Source: Paenibacillus sp. OK003
Lineage (GTDB): Bacteria; Bacillota; Bacilli; Paenibacillales; Paenibacillaceae
DNA length: 64,000 nucleotides
Assembly (NCBI RefSeq): GCF_900109515.1
Contig: NZ_FOBD01000002.1
Coordinates: 434,001-498,000 of the forward strand
Reading direction: 5' to 3'
Position numbers and translations under genes: made by a program. Below the pieces are notes generated by a model, which was not told the DNA's origin, did not search any database, and was given only the letters and a program-made list of their open reading frames with translations. Below, piece by piece: positions 42,633-51,622 of the stretch (positions within the stretch are counted from its first letter, which is position 1; each line of letters begins with the position of its first letter).

Positions 42633-44291
42633 CTATGATGACAAATGCATGGACAGATGTGATGTCAGTTTGTGCATGATGTGCTGCAATTGCTCCATAA
42701 CCGAGATGGGGTCGAATCCATAAAACATATCCGCATCAATCTCGTACAGGCGCCCTTTCCGGACCGCACTCAAGGTATTCCAGGACTCCTGAGCAAACAG
42801 CTTGTCTACAGCATCCTGCTCTGATGATTCCCTGGCATAATCAATAAAAATATGATCTGCCGCATACAAATGAATTTCATTTAGCGGAACATGGATGTAA
42901 CCTGTGAGTAGTTGTCCATCCTTCTTCATCCGTGCAGGAGGGGTGAAGCCCAGCGATTGATACAAAATATGAGAAGCTCTGCCCCATCCATGACCATAGA
43001 TGTACGCTCCACTCTCACCAATCATGAATATGCATACCGCTGAGCCCCGTTTACCCATGATCTGATCGAGTGTACGATTGGCCTCTTGCTGAAGCATATC
43101 ATAATGGTCTAACAGCGCACGTGCTTTGGCTTCCAGACCCGTGATACGTCCCAAATGGATGAATTGCTCCTGCCAGTCAAGTTCCTCAAAAGGCATCAAA
43201 ATAGTTGGTGCAATCTGCCGTAATTCATCCATGCCGGAATGAGGTGCATAACCAAGGATGACATCGGGATGAGCGTTTGCGATTAGATCCGGAAGATTAA
43301 TAAGATCATGCTCATAACACTGATCAAATTGGTCTTGTCCATTTTCAATAAGTCTACTTTTCATCCATCCTGCAACGGCACCCAGATGCGGAATATGGCC
43401 CAGTGCCAGCAAGGAAGCGGTGTAGTTGTATGTAAGGCTTACAATTTTTTTTGGCGTTTTCCGATAGAGAGTCGGTGCACAACCTACCGTTTGTTTAAAT
43501 TTTCGACTTAAATAAAAGGTATCTCTGTATCCCGTCAACTGCGCAAGCTCATGCAATGTGGGATTGGCAAACAGCAGGTGTTCCTGGGCAATTCGAATTC
43601 TTAACCGGGTAACATACTCCACAAACGTAAGTCCGGTGTACTTCTTGAATTCTCTTGAAAAATGCTCTGGACTCACATTAACCTCTTTCGCTAATTGCTC
43701 ACGTGTAAAAGAATGAGTAATTCTTTCATGGATGTGCGCGATGACGATGTCCAGCCAGGAATGATCTTCATGAGCCAAACGCACAGCATGATCTCGCAAC
43801 GTATCCAGCAGCTGATAAAACAGCATATGAGGTTTGAATGGACCTGACTCATCGATTTTGGAACAGGCCAGCAGTAAGTCGGAGACCAGCTCGGCAATGA
43901 CGCGGCTCGTAATAGGAACGGAAGGTCCGAACGGCCAGATTGGCTCACTGTTATCGGTATAGTCAAAGGCAATGGCAATGCCCTGTACGGGAGATAGCGA
44001 GCCCCGTTTATTTTCATGGCGAAGCAAGGTTCCAGCTTGGCGTACAACAGCGGAGCCGGTATTTACCATCAATGGACCATTCGAACTGACCAGTCTTGCT
44101 TGACCAGAGGTGATGACATAAAGAACGTGCTTGCTGCTCCACAGTTCATCGATACGGGAGAAGGCTTCCCGATCATGGAGCTGCACCAGATGACACAGTT
44201 TGAACATTGCGGGAGGCACGGTTGTGATTTGCTGCAAGCGGCCGGGATTGTTCAGGGATGATTTATGAAAGCTTAGATCCAGATTGCTCAT
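42633..44291 (-). CDS. AraC regulator fused to a siderophore-binding-protein domain (Btr-like)
   Basis: 552 residues in three parts: an N-terminal cupin-like region (about 20-150), an AraC double helix-turn-helix (about 165-270, with VSPEHFSREFKKYTGLTFVEYVTRLR and a GYRDTFYLSRKFKQTVG motif), and a C-terminal domain (about 280-540) homologous to cytosol-located ferric-siderophore-binding proteins. This is the arrangement of Btr of B. subtilis, which binds ferric bacillibactin and activates its uptake genes. By analogy this protein senses an imported siderophore and activates the lipoprotein gene 88 bases downstream. The ATG at 44291 has AAGGAG eleven bases upstream. No Fur box of its own is seen. 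Confidence 0.92.
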   Translation of the reverse strand: MSNLDLSFHKSSLNNPGRLQQITTVPPAMFKLCHLVQLHDREAFSRIDELWSSKHVLYVITSGQARLVSSNGPLMVNTGSAVVRQAGTLLRHENKRGSLSPVQGIAIAFDYTDNSEPIWPFGPSVPITSRVIAELVSDLLLACSKIDESGPFKPHMLFYQLLDTLRDHAVRLAHEDHSWLDIVIAHIHERITHSFTREQLAKEVNVSPEHFSREFKKYTGLTFVEYVTRLRIRIAQEHLLFANPTLHELAQLTGYRDTFYLSRKFKQTVGCAPTLYRKTPKKIVSLTYNYTASLLALGHIPHLGAVAGWMKSRLIENGQDQFDQCYEHDLINLPDLIANAHPDVILGYAPHSGMDELRQIAPTILMPFEELDWQEQFIHLGRITGLEAKARALLDHYDMLQQEANRTLDQIMGKRGSAVCIFMIGESGAYIYGHGWGRASHILYQSLGFTPPARMKKDGQLLTGYIHVPLNEIHLYAADHIFIDYARESSEQDAVDKLFAQESWNTLSAVRKGRLYEIDADMFYGFDPISVMEQLQHIMHKLTSHLSMHLSS

Positions 44292-44409
44292 AACATAATG
44301 GACTCCTTATAGAGGATTGGACTAATAAGCAGTATAATACCACAAAGGTGGAATGAGGACCCTTCGAATCATTCCCTTCACATATTTCTGTGAAAAATGG
44401 ATAAAGAGG

Positions 44410-44459
44410 TTGAAATCGCTATCAACACCGACTATAATGAAAATGTCGAAACGTTTCAA
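44410..44459 (+). promoter_or_regulatory. LacI-gene promoter with operator at the start site
   Basis: TTGAAA (44410-44415), exactly 17 bases, TATAAT (44433-44438). Operator TCGAAACGTTTCAA (44446-44459) covers the expected transcription start, so the regulator can repress itself. Confidence 0.8.
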
Positions 44460-44620
44460 TCTATGGTTTACAGGCGTGTTCATTGTGATTTATAATGAAT
44501 TCTTCCTCTTGTCCAATATTGAAATGTTGTCAATCGACCAAGCTATATGTACAATTAAAGGGTATATGATTCAGCAGTGATGCTTAAAAGACGTGAAGAG
44601 AGATTTTTTTTGAAAAAACT

Positions 44621-44634
44621 TCGAAACGTTTCGA
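44621..44634 (+). promoter_or_regulatory. LacI-type operator, second copy
   Basis: Perfect palindrome TCGAAACGTTTCGA, 175 bases from the first operator and 117 bases before the lacI-type start codon. The intervening 44460-44620 has no gene I can support. Confidence 0.85.
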
Positions 44635-44750
44635 TAGATGAGGGATTGAGGTCACTCCTATTGGATTAATGAATAGGAATAGGTGGTTGTTGCAACCATT
44701 TACAGTATAAAATGATAGGTAACAAGAAAGTTAGAAGGAGCGAACGTGGA

Positions 44751-45740
44751 ATGGCAACGATTAAGGATGTGGCAAAGCTGGCAGGCGTGGCGCTCTCGAC
44801 CGCTTCCTATGCACTGAATGGGGACAGCAAGGTAAGTGCCAAGACCAAGGCAAAAGTGCTGGCGGCAGCACGAGAACTGAATTATCGCAAAAACGGCTTT
44901 GCCATGGACTTGAAACGGAGCCGGACGAACACGATTGCATTGATTCTTACAGATCTGTCGGGTCCGTATTACTCCGAATTGATTCGCAGCGTACAGGACG
45001 TAGCGCTGGCTAACGGGTATGATCTGATTGCTTGCAGTTCTATGGGAGGACGCGACTCTACAGCGGTTCGTTTCTTGCGGGAAAAAAGAGTGGATGGCGC
45101 TATCATCCTGGCCCATAACATCCATGATGATATTCTGGTGGAATCTGCAGGTGAACGTTTCCCTATCATTGTGATGGATCGGCAGCTGTCGAGCAGCCAT
45201 CTGGTCAACGTGCTGGTAGATGGGGAGCAAGGTGGCTACCTGGCTACACGTCACCTCATTCAGAAGGGGCATAAGACCATCGCCTATATCAGCGGGCCAT
45301 CCAATTCTTATGATAATGCGCTGCGTTATCAAGGATATTTGCGAGCCATGCAGGAGGCGGGCCTTGAAGAGAAGTCCAAATGGCGTCTAAGCGGTAACTT
45401 TGTACGTGAGGGCGGATATAGTGCAACCAAGATGATGGTTATGCAGGGCGAGCTTCCATCTGCTGTATTTTACGGGAATGACGAAATGGCGATTGGTGGA
45501 CTGAAGGCATTTGAAGAGAGCGGCATTTCGGTACCGAATGACATTTCGGTCATCGGATTTGATGATATTCAACTGTCCGAATATGTTCATCCTCCGCTTA
45601 CGACGGTGCGGCAGCCCAAGCATGAAGCAGGTTCATTGGCTGGGCATTTGCTCTTCCAGATGCTGAACGGTGAAGCTGTGAATCCATCGTACACGTTAAC
45701 CATTGATCTGGTGGAGCGCGAGTCTGTACGATTGGTATAG
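44751..45740 (+). CDS. LacI-family transcriptional regulator
   Basis: 329 residues from the ATG at 44751, chosen because AAGGAG lies ten bases upstream and the protein then begins with the canonical ATIKDVAKLAGVALSTASYALNGDSKVS, the LacI helix-turn-helix. A hinge helix and a periplasmic-binding-protein-like effector domain follow (NTIALILTDLSGPYYSELIRSVQ, VDGAIIL, SVIGFDDIQLSEYVHPPLTTV). It binds TCGAAACGTTTCGA palindromes at its own promoter and before the GH94-like gene; release by a sugar or sugar phosphate is expected. Three operators within 1.6 kb would allow looping. Confidence 0.95.
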   Translation: MATIKDVAKLAGVALSTASYALNGDSKVSAKTKAKVLAAARELNYRKNGFAMDLKRSRTNTIALILTDLSGPYYSELIRSVQDVALANGYDLIACSSMGGRDSTAVRFLREKRVDGAIILAHNIHDDILVESAGERFPIIVMDRQLSSSHLVNVLVDGEQGGYLATRHLIQKGHKTIAYISGPSNSYDNALRYQGYLRAMQEAGLEEKSKWRLSGNFVREGGYSATKMMVMQGELPSAVFYGNDEMAIGGLKAFEESGISVPNDISVIGFDDIQLSEYVHPPLTTVRQPKHEAGSLAGHLLFQMLNGEAVNPSYTLTIDLVERESVRLV

Positions 45741-45779
45741 GATCAGTCAGGAATTCAGCCAGCCTAGGAAGTAACTCGT

Positions 45780-45862
45780 CAGATGGGATATGGTTTGGAT
45801 ACTGCTTACAGAACTGCTTACAGAACTGCTTACAGAAGTCATGCCATATCCGATCTGTCTAA
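45780..45862 (+). terminator. Terminator hairpin carrying three 12-bp tandem repeats
   Basis: CAGATGGGATATGG (45780-45793) pairs with CCATATCCGATCTG (45844-45857) with one mismatch, followed by a T-rich run. Between the arms the unit ACTGCTTACAGA is repeated exactly three times (45801, 45813, 45825). Two smaller hairpins follow at about 45870-45920; the remaining spacer holds no gene. Confidence 0.75.
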
Positions 45863-46007
45863 ATTTTTGAAGTTGTTTTTTTCCAACTTGCATGGTTGTA
45901 AAAGGGATTAGCCCTCTTTGAATTAAGAGTTGAATGATGGGGATCACCGTCCGAATGGGCCAGACAAAGGTCATTTCGCAGAGGACCCCTATTCTTTTTC
46001 AGATTTA

Positions 46008-46030
46008 TCGAAACGTTTCGATTTTATACT
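46008..46030 (+). promoter_or_regulatory. LacI operator and -10 box of the phosphorylase gene
   Basis: Perfect TCGAAACGTTTCGA (46008-46021) immediately before TATACT (46025-46030); no good -35 is seen. The regulator would sit between -35 and -10. The start codon is 20 bases beyond the -10 box. Confidence 0.85.
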
Positions 46031-46049
46031 AATTGAAGGAGTGAATCGT

Positions 46050-49000
46050 ATGACAACGATGATTAATGAACCAATCCGGCTTACTGCCGGGGATTTATCC
46101 TTTACCTTTTTGAACAGTGGGGACCTGTACCAAGCTAAATCCGGTACGACCATGTTGAATCAATTGCTTAGCAACCAGATCGATGGATCTTTGAATAACC
46201 TGTATCTGCGTGTACACGAGGGAGAGAAAATCAGCTCGTTCCCACTGCTGGGTGTGCGTTCGAACAGCAAAGTGATCACAAGCAAAGCGCAATCCGGGAA
46301 TCAACTGATCTGGGAAGGTACCGTACAGCTTGAAGGCAAAGAACAAGGCATTGGCTATCAGGTTGTGTTTACAGCCACAACGCAAGGCGTCTGGTTCTGG
46401 GATGTGAAGCTCACAGGACAACAACATAACGTTGACGTGGTATATGGACAAGATGTAGGTCTTGCTGATCCAGGTGCAGTACGTAGCAATGAAGCTTATC
46501 TGTCGCAGTATATTGACCATACGGTGTTCGAGGATGAAGCGAAGGGATATGTGGTATGTTCCCGTCAAAACCAGCCTCAGGGCGGTGCTTTCCCTTACAT
46601 GCAACAAGGTTCTCTGACTAAGGCAGTTGGTTACTCTACAGACGGATTCCAATTCTTCGGACTGTCCTACAAGGAAACGAACCAGCCTGAGAGCCTGAGC
46701 CATAATACACTGGCAAATGAGACATACCAGTATGAATTTGCCTACACAGCATTGCAATCGGAGCGCGTAAACTTGGATGGGGAAGCCCAAGTCGTCTTCT
46801 ACGGACTGGCCAAAGCAGATCATCCTGCCGGAATCTCCGCACTGGAATTCGGGGATGAAGTGACTGCAGCATGGAACGAAGTACAAGCATTGACTGTGGA
46901 GCAAGGCGAGACGTTGGAACAGGTGAAACTGTCCTCCTTCCTGGGTGAACCGCTTGCTGCGCTTGATTTGACACAAGATGAGATTCATGATTTGTTCCCT
47001 GATCGCCATCAGGAAGAGCGTAGCGGTGATTCGTTGTTATCCTTCTTCACGGACAGTTATGAACATATCGTCCTGAAAGCGAAAGAATTGCTCGTAGAGC
47101 GTCCGCACGGCCATATCCTGATGAGTGGTGGCAATGTGCAGCTTGGTGCGCAGGTTATTACGACGACATCGTATATGTACGGTATTTTCAACTCACAACT
47201 CGTTATTGGTAACACCAATTTTAATAAAATGATCAGTAATGCCCGCAACGCATTGAACGTGCCGAAGACGGCTGGACAACGCATTTATGTGGAAATGGAT
47301 GGACAATATCGTCTGCTGACGATGCCTTCCCTGTTCGAGATTGGCTTCAACTATGTGCGTTGGATCTACAAAACCGAATCGGATACCATTATCGTGACCA
47401 ACTACACTGGAGCACACACCACTGAAGTGAGCATGAACGTACGCTCGACAAGTGGCAAAGCATATCGTTACCTGGTAACTAACCAAATTACGATGAATGT
47501 CAATGAATACGAATATCCGCTGCATATGACGCAAGATGGCAATACGCTGATCTTCAAGGCTGATCCACAAGCGATTAGTGCCGGAACGTATCCTGATCTG
47601 CAATACCGCATGTCGGTGGATGGCGCAACCGTAAATGTTGGAGACGAAACGTTGCTGGCGAGTGGTATTCGCAGTGGATCTGCATCGCTGGTTACACTTA
47701 GTCTGGAAGAGAGTGCAGAATGGACGCTCAAGGTACAAGGCGTATTGGAAGGTCAAGCAAACGAAGCAGACGGTTCTGTCGTAGCAGGATCCAGTCTTAC
47801 TTTTGAAGAGGAAGTGCAGGCGTACCGTGAATTCTTCGCAGGTGTAATGAACGGTTTCCGTTTGTCTCGTGGTGAAGGCCAAAGTGCAGAGGATCTGTTC
47901 AAAGTGAACGCACTGGCTTGGTGGTACACCCACAACATGCTGGTTCACTACTCCGTGCCTCACGGTTTGGAGCAGTACGGCGGTGCCGCATGGGGTACTC
48001 GGGATGTATGCCAAGGTCCGGTTGAATACTTCATGGCAACACAAAAATACGAGCAGGTTCGCGATATCATCAAAATGGTATACACCCACCAATATGAAGA
48101 TGATGGCAACTGGCCACAATGGTTTATGTTCGACAAGTATTTTGCAATTCAGCAGGAAGAGAGCCACGGTGACATCATCGTATGGCCGCTGAAAGTGCTG
48201 GCGGACTACCTGACAGCGACTCGCGACTATGCGATTCTGGATGAGAAAGTGCCTTATACCGTTAAGCACAGCTTCGGATTCACAGAAGAAACAGCGACTG
48301 TATTGGATCACGCGAAAAAAGAGATCGAGTATATTCGTTCGCACTTCCTGCACGACACATTCCTGTCTTCTTACGGTGATGGGGACTGGGATGATACGCT
48401 CCAGCCAGCCAATGCACAGCTCAAACAATATATGGTGAGCAGCTGGACCGTTGCTTTGACTTATCAGTCTGTAAATGTGCTTGCACAAGCGCTGCAACAT
48501 AAAGACGCTACATTTGCACAGGAGCTGGACGTTCTGGCTCAAGGCATCCGTGAAGACTTTAATCGTTACATGCTGGGTACAGATGTGATCCCAGGTTTTG
48601 TATACATGGAAGAAGCAGATCAGGCGAAGCTGATGCTTCACCCAACAGATACGGAGACAGGCATTCAATATCGCCTTCTGCCGATGACGCGCAGCATGAT
48701 CGGTGAATTGCTGAATGCAGAACAGGCAGAATCGCATTATGCGCTGATTCGTGAACAGTTCCTGTGCCCGGATGGGGTACGTCTGATGAATCGTCCGGCT
48801 CAATATGCAGGTGGTGTGAGCACTCACTTCAAACGGGCAGAGCAAGCGTCCAACTTCGGTCGCGAGATCGGCTTGCAGTATGTACACGCTCATATCCGTT
48901 ACGTTGAAGCGATGGCGAAGCTTGGTAAGACGGATCAGGTGTGGAATGGTCTTGCCATGATTAACCCGGTTGGCATCGGCGAAGTTGTACCTAATGCAGA

Positions 49001-49451
49001 GATTCGTCAGGCGAACGCGTACTTCAGCAGTTCCGACGGTAAGTTCAACACGCGCTACGAGGCGCAGGAGCATTTTGATCAACTACGCAAAGGAACAGTA
49101 CAGGTGAAAGGTGGATGGAGAATCTACTCCAGCGGCCCTGGAATCTACATGAACCAATTGATCTCGAACGCACTTGGCATTCGTCAGGAAGGCGGAGATC
49201 TGGTTATTGACCCGGTATTGCCGGCTGAGCTGAATGGCATGCAATTCGAATTTGAATATGCAGGAGAGCCGGTAACATTTATCTACCATCTGAACGAAGG
49301 TTCGGTTAACCGTGTAACGGTAAATGGCAAGGACATCCGCACCGAGCAAACGGCGAACCGTTACCGTCAAGGTGGGGCTCGTATCTCGCTGGATGAGTTC
49401 AAACAAGCGCGTAATGCTTCGGAGCGCACGATTGTTGAAATTTATATGTAA
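46050..49451 (+). CDS. GH94-like glycoside phosphorylase (possible 1,2-beta-oligoglucan phosphorylase)
   Basis: 1133 residues from the ATG at 46050 behind GAAGGAGTG; the frame is open further upstream but only through the promoter. Large N-terminal beta domains (about 1-600) precede an (alpha/alpha)6 barrel that includes WGTRDVCQGPVEYF, where the Asp is the likely catalytic acid, and GDGDWDDTLQP, as in GH94. A C-terminal beta domain ends the protein. No signal peptide: cytosolic, splitting a beta-glucoside with phosphate to glucose 1-phosphate. Size and LacI neighbour resemble the sophorose-oligosaccharide phosphorylases of about 1100 residues; this specificity is an inference. Three LacI operators control the locus. 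Confidence 0.8.
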   Translation: MTTMINEPIRLTAGDLSFTFLNSGDLYQAKSGTTMLNQLLSNQIDGSLNNLYLRVHEGEKISSFPLLGVRSNSKVITSKAQSGNQLIWEGTVQLEGKEQGIGYQVVFTATTQGVWFWDVKLTGQQHNVDVVYGQDVGLADPGAVRSNEAYLSQYIDHTVFEDEAKGYVVCSRQNQPQGGAFPYMQQGSLTKAVGYSTDGFQFFGLSYKETNQPESLSHNTLANETYQYEFAYTALQSERVNLDGEAQVVFYGLAKADHPAGISALEFGDEVTAAWNEVQALTVEQGETLEQVKLSSFLGEPLAALDLTQDEIHDLFPDRHQEERSGDSLLSFFTDSYEHIVLKAKELLVERPHGHILMSGGNVQLGAQVITTTSYMYGIFNSQLVIGNTNFNKMISNARNALNVPKTAGQRIYVEMDGQYRLLTMPSLFEIGFNYVRWIYKTESDTIIVTNYTGAHTTEVSMNVRSTSGKAYRYLVTNQITMNVNEYEYPLHMTQDGNTLIFKADPQAISAGTYPDLQYRMSVDGATVNVGDETLLASGIRSGSASLVTLSLEESAEWTLKVQGVLEGQANEADGSVVAGSSLTFEEEVQAYREFFAGVMNGFRLSRGEGQSAEDLFKVNALAWWYTHNMLVHYSVPHGLEQYGGAAWGTRDVCQGPVEYFMATQKYEQVRDIIKMVYTHQYEDDGNWPQWFMFDKYFAIQQEESHGDIIVWPLKVLADYLTATRDYAILDEKVPYTVKHSFGFTEETATVLDHAKKEIEYIRSHFLHDTFLSSYGDGDWDDTLQPANAQLKQYMVSSWTVALTYQSVNVLAQALQHKDATFAQELDVLAQGIREDFNRYMLGTDVIPGFVYMEEADQAKLMLHPTDTETGIQYRLLPMTRSMIGELLNAEQAESHYALIREQFLCPDGVRLMNRPAQYAGGVSTHFKRAEQASNFGREIGLQYVHAHIRYVEAMAKLGKTDQVWNGLAMINPVGIGEVVPNAEIRQANAYFSSSDGKFNTRYEAQEHFDQLRKGTVQVKGGWRIYSSGPGIYMNQLISNALGIRQEGGDLVIDPVLPAELNGMQFEFEYAGEPVTFIYHLNEGSVNRVTVNGKDIRTEQTANRYRQGGARISLDEFKQARNASERTIVEIYM

Positions 49452-49484
49452 ATTTAATACAAACTCGATGTTTCAGTAGAGTGG

Positions 49485-49522
49485 AAGGTCATCCTCCTTA
49501 ACAGGCAGGGTGACCTTTTTTT
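49485..49522 (+). terminator. Terminator after the phosphorylase gene
   Basis: AAGGTCATCCTCC pairs with GGGTGACCTT and is followed by seven Ts; it also faces the converging MerR-methyltransferase gene. Confidence 0.9.
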
Positions 49523-49576
49523 ATTTGAGAAGGATTCATTGGCGGGTCAGAGGAACTTGTTACGGGGATGATCATT

Positions 49577-50857
49577 CTAACGCAAAGGAACGGCCAGCAA
49601 TGTGTGCAGAAGCGCGTTATGGCGCATATGCTTCGTCACATAGCCTACGTCCTCCAGCGAGCTGCACAGGCCGTCCAGCAGTGGGAAGTGGCGTTCTCTT
49701 ATCGTTTGCAGCTGGTCCTCATGACCTGCTGCCTCAGCCTGTTGGACATATGCCTGTCGGTGAGCTGCATCAACAAACATGAGGTCTGTCAGGCAGATTC
49801 GTCCACGTGTGGTTAACACTCGCTGCATTTCATGTAACGCCAGTTGCTGCTGGTCTGGGCTCAGATGATGGAAGGCGAAGCTGGATACGACAAAATCGAA
49901 GGAATGGTCGGCGAAAGGCAACGCCAGAAAGTTGCCAAGCTTCACATGCATCTCGGGATATTTGGTGCGGCATGTACGCAGCATCTCCCGGGATTGATCG
50001 ATGGCAGTCATCGCTGCGCCGCGTTCTAACAGTTTGCCTGCCAAATTCCCCGTGCCTGTACCGATATCGAGTCCTTTTTCGCCGGGCACAGGAGATATCC
50101 AGCTTGTCGTCTGCTCCAGCGCCTCGTCATAGTTTTCATATATATTGAACGGTCCTGCGCCTACTCCTACTCCCAATTCTTCCAATCTTGATTCTGCATC
50201 TTCTGGATACGTTGCATCGCTGTTTGGTCTGTGTGCTGTCCGGCTATTCTTCTTCTGGCTGCGAACTTCATCGCCATAATGAACTGGTCCTCCTTCTCGA
50301 TCTGACTCAACCGTTGCTTGCATGGCTCCGGGTCCCGAATCAATGCTGACCTTAGAAGCAGTTTGACCGGTCATACGGCCATTCGCCGCCTGCACCCGCT
50401 GATCGTGGATGGCTGCCTGCATATCGTAATTCCAGCGGTCGTGCCAGTTCTGCCGGGCTTCCCTGAGGCGGCGCGCACTGTCTGCAAGATCATGCAGATG
50501 GCTCACATCCAGTGGTCCGTCCTGGCGGTTGAGATCAATCATGCGCTGGGTTGTATCCAGCATGCGCTTTAGCTCGACCCACTGGGCATACATGACCGCC
50601 TGCTGCAGCTCCAGATATTCTTCCAGCCGCTGCTGATTGCCCTGGTCAATCTCTCCGAGCGCTTGGGTGATATCCTGAAGCGACATCCCGATTTCACGCA
50701 GAGCTGCAATGGTTTGCAGCCGCCAGATGTCATTCTCGGTATATGTACGATATCCGTTACTTGTCTGTTTGACGGGCGAGATCAGTCCTTTTTCCTCGTA
50801 AAAGCGAATAGCTCTCGCCGATATGCCGAGTCTGTCCGCGGCTTCTTTGATGTTCAT
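49577..50857 (-). CDS. MerR-family regulator fused to a SAM methyltransferase
   Basis: 426 residues from the ATG at 50857, eight bases after AAGGAGG; an in-frame GTG at 50866 lies inside that site. The N-terminus is a MerR winged helix (MNIKEAADRLGISARAIRFYEEKGLI) with a helical dimerisation region (QQRLEEYLELQQAV) to about residue 120. A polar linker of about 100 residues leads to a class I methyltransferase: GLDIGTGTGNLAGKLLERGA is motif I, TAIDQS follows, then FDFVVSSFAFHHLSP. The C-terminus of a MerR protein usually binds the effector; here it may bind SAM or a methyl-accepting ligand. The target is unknown and no operator was found. Confidence 0.88.
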   Translation of the reverse strand: MNIKEAADRLGISARAIRFYEEKGLISPVKQTSNGYRTYTENDIWRLQTIAALREIGMSLQDITQALGEIDQGNQQRLEEYLELQQAVMYAQWVELKRMLDTTQRMIDLNRQDGPLDVSHLHDLADSARRLREARQNWHDRWNYDMQAAIHDQRVQAANGRMTGQTASKVSIDSGPGAMQATVESDREGGPVHYGDEVRSQKKNSRTAHRPNSDATYPEDAESRLEELGVGVGAGPFNIYENYDEALEQTTSWISPVPGEKGLDIGTGTGNLAGKLLERGAAMTAIDQSREMLRTCRTKYPEMHVKLGNFLALPFADHSFDFVVSSFAFHHLSPDQQQLALHEMQRVLTTRGRICLTDLMFVDAAHRQAYVQQAEAAGHEDQLQTIRERHFPLLDGLCSSLEDVGYVTKHMRHNALLHTLLAVPLR

Positions 50858-50982
50858 CACGTGCACCTCCTTATCAATTCAGTATAAACGATGACGTTAC
50901 GGCAAGGTTAAGTGTTTATTTCTTTCCACTGAGTGAAATTTTAGTCAAGTCTGAGGCTATGCTACAATATAAAGCAAAGGAG

Positions 50983-51011
50983 CATTTTGCATCGTATTCA
51001 ATTGCAAAATG
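50983..51011. promoter_or_regulatory. Perfect 9-bp palindrome before an acetyltransferase gene
   Basis: CATTTTGCA (50983-50991) and TGCAAAATG (51003-51011) are perfect inverted repeats 11 bases apart, about 20 bases after a TACAAT-like -10 box near 50963. Possible operator or leader hairpin. The rest of 50867-51094 is without a gene. Confidence 0.45.
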
Positions 51012-51094
51012 TCGAAATGAGTAAGGAACAAGCCATTTTTTCTAACGCTGCTTTGCGCAGTATTATCGACTATTGCTCGAAAGGTTGAACTTTT

Positions 51095-51598
51095 ATGCTT
51101 ATCAGCCATACGTATACCATTCGGCCATCCGAGATCAAGGATGCCGCCCAACTGATGGAACTGGATGCACTGGTATGGGATAAGCATACCTCTCCGGCCC
51201 CGTTTCAGTGGCGATCCAGACAACAATATTTGCAGCATTGTCCTCCAGGCAGTCAGCTGATTGCCGTTCAGGGAGAGCGGGTATGTGGTTATGTGGGCTT
51301 TTATCTGCCAACAGGAATGCCTGTTAACCGCCATGTATACGAGATTAATATCGCTGTTCATCCCCATGATCGGCGCTGTGGTATTGCTACAGCCCTGATG
51401 GATGCGATGAAACAGCATGCCTTTGAACAAGGGATCATCAAACTTAGGTTGCGGGTGTTATCCAGCAATCCAGGGGCGATTGCTTTTTATACACAGTGTG
51501 GATTTGTGACGGAAGGCAGACTGGTGTCGGAATTTTATATTGCAGGCAATTATGTGGACGATATTCTTATGAGCTATTTCATCCGGGCCAACGGATAG
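51095..51598 (+). CDS. GNAT-family N-acetyltransferase
   Basis: 167 residues, a single GNAT domain that transfers acetyl from acetyl-CoA to an amine. The acetyl-CoA pyrophosphate loop is HDRRCGIATAL (consensus Q/RxxGxG/A), preceded by the strand EINIAVHP and followed by LRLRVLSSNPGAIAFYTQCGF, the usual motif B. The N-terminus (TYTIRPSEIKDAAQLMELD) is also typical. The acceptor is unknown. The ATG at 51095 has GAAAGGTTG upstream. It lies 24 bases before the dehydrogenase gene, so the two form an operon. Confidence 0.93.
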   Translation: MLISHTYTIRPSEIKDAAQLMELDALVWDKHTSPAPFQWRSRQQYLQHCPPGSQLIAVQGERVCGYVGFYLPTGMPVNRHVYEINIAVHPHDRRCGIATALMDAMKQHAFEQGIIKLRLRVLSSNPGAIAFYTQCGFVTEGRLVSEFYIAGNYVDDILMSYFIRANG

Positions 51599-51622
51599 AA
51601 CAGAGTAGAAGGAGGAACAACA

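Noticed and set aside
44437..44580. Short frame beginning MKMSKRFNLW after the lacI-type promoter
   Set aside because: Its ATG lies inside the -10 box, so it would not be transcribed from that promoter, and it has no ribosome site.
44446..44634. TCGAAACGTTTCGA sites as CcpA cre elements
   Set aside because: They lack the TG of the cre consensus and are symmetrical copies around a LacI-family gene, so they fit its own operator better.
47193..49082. 629-codon open frame on the minus strand opposite the phosphorylase
   Set aside because: Cys/His/Arg-rich composition without motifs, fully inside a recognisable GH94-like gene; shadow of codon bias.
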